Source of the DNA: Minisyncoccota bacterium
GTDB lineage: Bacteria > Verrucomicrobiota > Lentisphaeria > Oligosphaerales > MVZH01
DNA length: 33,547 nucleotides
Direction of reading: 5' to 3'
Assembly: GCA_021734725.1 (NCBI GenBank)
Contig: JAIPIM010000003.1
Span: forward strand, 1-33,547
This document shows, piece by piece, positions 28,243-33,547 of the stretch. Made by a program: the position numbers and the translations under genes. Positions within the stretch are counted from its first letter, which is position 1, and every line of letters begins with the position of its first letter. The notes beneath the pieces were generated by a model. That model searched no databases. It was not told the DNA's origin and saw only the letters and a program-made list of their open reading frames with translations.

Positions 28243-29148
28243 TTAAAAGTACCCTTCGCGTTTTTTCAGTTCCATGCTTCCCTCGGCGTCGTGATCAATC
28301 ACGCGTGTCGCGCGTTCCGAATCCCGCGCCAGCATGGTTTCTTCAATAATTTTCTCCAGGGTATCGGCATTGGAGGGTACCGCGCCAGTACACGGATAAC
28401 AGCCCAGCGTGCGGAATCGGCACATGATCCTCCGCGGCTTCTCGCCTGCTTGCAGCGGGATGGGGCCGTCCAGGGGAATAAGCTGTCCGTCCCGCACAAT
28501 CATCTCCCGCTCCCTGGCAAAATACATGGGAACAATCGGAATCTGCTCAACGTAGATGTAATGCCAAATGTCAAGCTCCGTCCAATTGGACAGCGGAAAA
28601 ACACGAATGGACTCTCCCTTGTCATGGCGACCATTGTATATGTTCCAAAGCTCCGGACGCTGATTCTTGGGATCCCATTGGCCAAACTTGTCGCGAAACG
28701 AATAAACCCGTTCCTTGGCACGTGACTTTTCTTCGTCCCGCCGGGCACCGCCAAATGCCGCGTCGTATGCTCCCTCGGTCAATGCATCCAATAAGGCTTG
28801 GGTTTTCAGCAACCCGCAACATTTCTGAGTTCCAAGATCAAAAGGGTTGGCGTTCTGCCGGATAGCTTCTTCATTTGTGTGGACAATCAGCCGAACACTG
28901 GGCTCTCGCGCAATCCGGTCACGAAATTCATACATTTCCTTGAATTTATAGGTGGTGTCAATATGCAGAAGGGGAAACGGAAGCTTGCCCGGGTAAAAAG
29001 CTTTCTGCGCGAGTCGCAGCATGACGGACGAGTCCTTGCCGATCGAATAGAGCATGACCGGGTTGTCAAATTCGGCCACCACCTCTCGCATGATATGGAT
29101 ACTCTCGGCCTCGAGTTGTTTAAGATCGGTTAAGCGATATCGACTCAT
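28243..29148 (-). CDS. cysD: Sulfate adenylyltransferase subunit 2
   Basis: [74 protein letters not shown]...[22 protein letters not shown]. Start at MSRYRL (29148) preferred over 29226. Confidence 0.97.
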   Translation of the reverse strand: MSRYRLTDLKQLEAESIHIMREVVAEFDNPVMLYSIGKDSSVMLRLAQKAFYPGKLPFPLLHIDTTYKFKEMYEFRDRIAREPSVRLIVHTNEEAIRQNANPFDLGTQKCCGLLKTQALLDALTEGAYDAAFGGARRDEEKSRAKERVYSFRDKFGQWDPKNQRPELWNIYNGRHDKGESIRVFPLSNWTELDIWHYIYVEQIPIVPMYFAREREMIVRDGQLIPLDGPIPLQAGEKPRRIMCRFRTLGCYPCTGAVPSNADTLEKIIEETMLARDSERATRVIDHDAEGSMELKKREGYF

Positions 29149-29801
29149 GCTTTTCCTTCCGATGGGTCGGTTGGCGGGAAGAGAAAACGTTCCCCTGTAA
29201 GATAATCCACTACCCGTTGAACACAAACAGCCACAGGTTGCTCGGACGTATCCAAGCGAACGTCCGGATGGAGGGGGGGCTCATAGGGTGCATTCACGCC
29301 CGTGAATTCCCGTAGTTCGCCCGATCGGGCTTTCTTATACAAATTCTTGGGGTCCCGAGCCTCGCACGTTGCCACAGGCACATCCAGATAAACTTCAACG
29401 AAACGATCATCGCCACAAAGTCCACGCACGCGCTGGCGATCGTCGCGATAGGGAGAAATGAACGCGGTCAACGTAAGTATGCCACAGTCGGCAAACAATG
29501 TGGCAACCTCACCGATACGCCGGATATTTTCGCACCGTTCGTCGGGGGAAAACCCGAGATCCGCGTTCAGTCCGTGGCGTACGTTGTCGCCATCCAGAAC
29601 ATACGCAAGATGCCCCTCGTCGATGAGTCGTTCCTCCAATGCTCGAGCAATGGTGGATTTACCGGAGCCGCTAAGGCCCGTAAACCATATCACCCCACCC
29701 CGTTGGCCCAACAGCACCTCGCGCTGTCGACGTGTGACAGCCCCGCTGTGCCACGTGACGTTGCGCCGAGTGTCGTCATTGAATTGGTCGCTTTGGCTCA
29801 T
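29145..29801 (-). CDS. cysC: Stand-alone adenylyl-sulfate kinase
   Basis: [79 protein letters not shown]. Stop overlaps the cysD start (ATGA-type). Confidence 0.96.
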   Translation of the reverse strand: MSQSDQFNDDTRRNVTWHSGAVTRRQREVLLGQRGGVIWFTGLSGSGKSTIARALEERLIDEGHLAYVLDGDNVRHGLNADLGFSPDERCENIRRIGEVATLFADCGILTLTAFISPYRDDRQRVRGLCGDDRFVEVYLDVPVATCEARDPKNLYKKARSGELREFTGVNAPYEPPLHPDVRLDTSEQPVAVCVQRVVDYLTGERFLFPPTDPSEGKA

Positions 29802-29852
29802 AAATGTTATCTGGATGGACCTCCGAGTCAGACCTTTTCGCGGAAGGTCGAG

Positions 29853-31832
29853 TTACTCTGATCGATAGTTGGACATCTCGCTCGTCAACCAAGGGCGCAG
29901 GTCAACCACATGCCGGGCCGCACGATCCGCCCGTTCAACGTTGCCTAGGCCATATTCCGTTTTGGCCAGCACCCGCCAGACTTTGTAATTGTTCGGGTTA
30001 TAGGCCCCCGCCTGTCGCATCATGGAGATTCCCGCTTCCGAGACAGGGCCAAGCTTGCCCCCGTCGGCGTATCGGACAATATCGTCATTTATCAGACGTC
30101 GGCCTAATTCATACCAGGGCAACCAATAGGCCGGCGCCCATTGCACAGCCTTCCGCAGCTTGGCCAGGGAACATTGCCCAAGATAACCATTACGGTCCAA
30201 CCGGTATGCATCCGCCCCGAAGACGAGTACAAGAGTAAGGACAATCACGCCCAGAACCGACACGATGCGCCGTTGCCATTCATCCACATTCTTTTGCGCG
30301 TCCAGCGCACTCTTGCCCATGGTCTGAGAAAACGGAACCGCAACGGCCGTCAATATACCGAGGAGCACGGCATTCAACGGTATCCTCGCACCGAAATCCA
30401 CCATCCAGTTGGCAGCCATAGCAACCCACATTCCCGCCGCGGCAGGCAAAAATACGCCGGAGGTGCACGGTTGGGACGCGCAGATTGCCGCCGAAGGCCC
30501 CGTGAATCTCCGCCTCGATTTCAGCAACGATACTCGGCCTCCCAATCTGGCGTAAATTATGGAGCACCAAATACTGCCGGTAACAAGTACGACCAGAATC
30601 GTCCCTATCCCCCCCCCCTCCGCCAATATCTGCACATATTCGTTCTCGGCATGGAGAGCGCCTTTGCGTGAGTCCGATGTTTTATACGCTGGATACACGG
30701 TACGGAAGGCACCAAATCCTGCTCCCGCAACTGGAAATCGTCGCCATATTCGAAGAGCGTCCGACCACATTTGGAAACGCGTTTGAGCGCTTGCTGTTTC
30801 CGTCGCATCCCGGAGAGAATCTATCCTCTCCCGGCTGCTCTCGGATGGCCAAAGAAGAAGGGCCAAAACAACAGCCATCCCCAGCATACTGGCAACCGTT
30901 GCAGCTAGAGGACGACTCTTGACAAGCAGCGCCGAAGTCGCCCCAACCCCAATGACAAGCGTCAAAATACCTCCGCGCGACAGTGAAAAGAAAGCACCCG
31001 CCACCAACGCCGCAAAACACATACCGTAGATCACGATACGTAACAAGCCCACGGCATTGCCTGGCGCTGGCGGACGTTGCCCCTCGGATGCCGCGGCGTC
31101 ATCACGTATTGTCCATCGATGAGGACCGTGCGGACGAACAGTGAGAAGCAATGCAAACGGGGAAAGAATCGCACAGAAAAAGGCAAAATGATTCCGGTTA
31201 ACAAAGGGTCCCATGGATTTGCCGTGCGGTACGGCAATCAGCCACAACAGCTTTTTCCCCTGCGGAAAAACGACTTGTCCCAGTATCCCCAGCACGGCAA
31301 TACACCCCGCCCCCAAAACAATAACCTGAACTAAACGACTCCTAAATGGGAAGGGCAAACCAACCACAAGCCAGAAGGCAGCCCATATACTGACGGTAAG
31401 AAAAAGAAAACGCAGAGTTCCTGCCGCGTTGAAGGATAATCGCCCCAATACCACTTTGCGCTGCCGTTTCATGCTGACGGAAGTATCCTCCTCCGTGAAT
31501 GAAACGCCACCTTGCGCTGGGGCGTCCATAACATCCTCCGACAACGTCACAGCCTCATGTGCACGCCGAAAAAAGGTGGCGCGCAGCTCTGGCATCAGCA
31601 AGATGGGCCAAGGCATGAGTGTGCTGAGGATAAAGATAAGCGCGACTAGACTTGAATACCAAGTCACCCTCGACGCATTCCAAGGAGAAGACTTCCGCTG
31701 TAATACCAAGACCAGCGTAAGACCCGCCGCCGACACCCTGACCCCTCCGTCAAGGCCGCCGCCGGCAAATACCAAGTACGTCAGGATACCCAGCAAGAAA
31801 ACTGTAACCATAATCCGGGCGCGCAACGTCAC
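29853..31832 (-). CDS. O-antigen ligase / Wzy-like polymerase family protein with TPR-like C-terminus
   Basis: 659 aa multi-TM protein. FVNRNHFAFFCAILSPFALLL, AGAFFSLSRGGILTLVIGV, FPVAGAGFGAFRTVYPAYKT...LHAENEYVQILAEGGGIGTILV (Wzy_C signature). Confidence 0.88.
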   Translation of the reverse strand: MTLRARIMVTVFLLGILTYLVFAGGGLDGGVRVSAAGLTLVLVLQRKSSPWNASRVTWYSSLVALIFILSTLMPWPILLMPELRATFFRRAHEAVTLSEDVMDAPAQGGVSFTEEDTSVSMKRQRKVVLGRLSFNAAGTLRFLFLTVSIWAAFWLVVGLPFPFRSRLVQVIVLGAGCIAVLGILGQVVFPQGKKLLWLIAVPHGKSMGPFVNRNHFAFFCAILSPFALLLTVRPHGPHRWTIRDDAAASEGQRPPAPGNAVGLLRIVIYGMCFAALVAGAFFSLSRGGILTLVIGVGATSALLVKSRPLAATVASMLGMAVVLALLLWPSESSRERIDSLRDATETASAQTRFQMWSDALRIWRRFPVAGAGFGAFRTVYPAYKTSDSRKGALHAENEYVQILAEGGGIGTILVVLVTGSIWCSIIYARLGGRVSLLKSRRRFTGPSAAICASQPCTSGVFLPAAAGMWVAMAANWMVDFGARIPLNAVLLGILTAVAVPFSQTMGKSALDAQKNVDEWQRRIVSVLGVIVLTLVLVFGADAYRLDRNGYLGQCSLAKLRKAVQWAPAYWLPWYELGRRLINDDIVRYADGGKLGPVSEAGISMMRQAGAYNPNNYKVWRVLAKTEYGLGNVERADRAARHVVDLRPWLTSEMSNYRSE

Positions 31833-33547
31833 TCGTCTTTCACGCCTTCAAGCGATTCTCCGTTGCCGTGCTCGTCCTCTTCCTCTGTCCCTTCCTCGTC
31901 ACTCTCGTCGGGACCGTAATAATCGTACCCGTACCCATAGAGAGCCTGACTGTAGTACTGGTAGTAAGAATACATACCATACCGCATGTAGCCGGAGTAG
32001 CCTCGGTAGTAGTGACCATGCCCGCGAGGCATCTCGATCGCGTTCAGGCAGAACCCCAAGACATTGGTTCCCTCCAGACGTCGCAAAGCATGACGCATAG
32101 CCGGAAAACTTGCCTTGCCATGCAACGCCATGAGAAGTGCACCATCACAAGATTTGGCAACCATAGCCGTGTCGACGATCCGACCGATGGGCGCGCTGTC
32201 CAAGATAACAATATCGTATTCCTGCCCCCAGCTGTCCAACAGACTGCCCAGTCGCTCCCGAGAGCACAATTCCGACGCCTCGTAGACAAACTTGCCTGCC
32301 GGGATAAAATCGACATTCTCGTAGTCCGTGTGACGCAAGGACTCACGCCAGTCCGCCACTTCGCCCATCAAAATTTGCGTCAACCCATGGTCCGAATTCT
32401 TTTGTCCGAGCACGTTGTGAAGATTGGGACGACGTAAATCCGCATCGACCAGCAAGACACGCCTCTCACTCCAGGAAAAAGCCACGCCAAGGTTGGCTAC
32501 CGTCGCGGATTTTCCTTCTCCCGGATCCGCCGACGTCACCAACAACGCGTACCCCTTCTTGTCCTCCAGGTAACCATCAAGGCTAATTCGGAGGCTTCGA
32601 TAGGCCTCAGATACCGCATTCGGCTCGTCTTTGTCCATAATAATCGTTTCTTCCGGGTCATAATCGTGCAAAACACGCTGCCAACGCGGGATCCCGCCAA
32701 TGAACGGAAGGCCAAGCTTCTGTTCAATTGCCATGATATCGGTGAACTTCGAGTCAAAAAAGAACAGCAGAAACGCCAGCCCGACGCCAACCCCAAACGC
32801 ACCGGCAAAAGAAGCAGGCACCACGATCATGGGCTTAGGCCAAACCTGACCGATCCCCGCTGGCTCAGCCACCATGCGCGTAATCAGCGATTCCCCGCTC
32901 TGTGCCGATACATCGATAATCCGGTGGGCAATCGAACTGACAAGCTTTCCCAAACGTTCAACCTCCTGCTGAAGATCTCTGTATTCCGATGCTTCCGCAA
33001 TCGTTAAATCCTGTTGTGGACCTGCCCATCCCTGGGTTACGTCAGACAATGCTTCCTGCTGGATTTTCAACGCATTGTAGCGCGCCTGAAGACGACGGCG
33101 TGCAAGCTCACTCTGAAACTTGATACTCTCTTTTGCCTGATGGATGTTGGTCCGCAATTTCACCATAACCGGGTGTTCCGGCTTGTAGGTGTCCAGCCTT
33201 TTGTCGTACAGAGCCTGAAGTTGGGAAATGGCGAACTCCATCTGTTCCCAATGCGACGTTTGACCTAGCCCCGAAAAACGAGGCACCGCCGTCTGTTCCG
33301 ACTCACCTTCACTGGTCGATGCAGTTTGCCCCTCTTCGCCCGCCGCTGTGTTGGTGTCCGCGGCGGTCGTGAGAGGCTGCGATCCGCCCCCGCCGGTCCC
33401 CTGGCCCGATGTTGCGCCATGTGCTTCCAGCGAAAGTGCCAGCTCATCTTGAACCGTCGGCGCATCCGCGTCTTTCAACGCACGCAACTGGATACCTATC
33501 ATGGCCCGTTCCGTGCGCAGGGACTGCTGCCTCTGCAACAGCTTGTC
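31829..33547 (-). CDS. Wzc/CpsD-like polysaccharide biosynthesis tyrosine autokinase (BY-kinase), 5' end beyond window
   Basis: Wzz-like coiled coil and TM (PMIVVPASFAGAFGVGVGLAFLLFFF), VTSADPGEGKSATVANLGVAFSWSERRVLLVDADLRRPNLH (Walker A/A'), YDIVILDSAPIG (Walker B), Tyr-rich C-terminal tail. Frame remains open to base 33547. Confidence 0.92.
   Translation of the reverse strand, partial: DKLLQRQQSLRTERAMIGIQLRALKDADAPTVQDELALSLEAHGATSGQGTGGGGSQPLTTAADTNTAAGEEGQTASTSEGESEQTAVPRFSGLGQTSHWEQMEFAISQLQALYDKRLDTYKPEHPVMVKLRTNIHQAKESIKFQSELARRRLQARYNALKIQQEALSDVTQGWAGPQQDLTIAEASEYRDLQQEVERLGKLVSSIAHRIIDVSAQSGESLITRMVAEPAGIGQVWPKPMIVVPASFAGAFGVGVGLAFLLFFFDSKFTDIMAIEQKLGLPFIGGIPRWQRVLHDYDPEETIIMDKDEPNAVSEAYRSLRISLDGYLEDKKGYALLVTSADPGEGKSATVANLGVAFSWSERRVLLVDADLRRPNLHNVLGQKNSDHGLTQILMGEVADWRESLRHTDYENVDFIPAGKFVYEASELCSRERLGSLLDSWGQEYDIVILDSAPIGRIVDTAMVAKSCDGALLMALHGKASFPAMRHALRRLEGTNVLGFCLNAIEMPRGHGHYYRGYSGYMRYGMYSYYQYYSQALYGYGYDYYGPDESDEEGTEEEDEHGNGESLEGVKDE

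Overview
33.5-kb bacterial chromosomal window. I recognised no rRNA, tRNA or CRISPR by eye. Gene content would fit a PVC/Kiritimatiellota-like or related Gram-negative MAG, but this taxonomy is a weak inference.

Plus strand (1-8530): the 3' end of a family-9 glycosyltransferase (heptosyltransferase-like), then a four-gene restriction-modification-like operon. Its order is type III Mod methylase, a second large N6-adenine MTase (NPPF type), a PIN-domain nuclease with no visible antitoxin, and type III Res helicase/endonuclease. The last three genes are spaced for translational coupling.

Minus strand (8545-33547): AI-2E transporter, LOG/TIGR00730 protein, divergent RdgC-like protein, GH5-like hydrolase, MOFRL glycerate kinase, DUF3604/PHP-like protein, an internally deleted GH116-like ORF, uvrB, nitroreductase, phosphatidylserine decarboxylase, bifunctional fucokinase/GDP-fucose pyrophosphorylase and a FecR-like exported protein. 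These are followed by cysQ, cysNC, cysD, cysC, an O-antigen ligase/Wzy-like protein and a Wzc-like tyrosine autokinase, which are packed tightly enough to be one operon.

Best leads:
(1) The Mod-MTase-PIN-Res cassette.
(2) A polymer-export/ligase plus PAPS-synthesis operon suggesting a sulfated, possibly fucose-containing, exopolysaccharide.
(3) A GH116 gene lacking its central catalytic portion.
(4) A dispersed palindromic repeat family at gene 3' ends that supplies a new C-terminal tail to glycerate kinase, plus a compact run of three hairpins at 14326-14465.

All calls are from reading the sequence and supplied translations. No searches were run.
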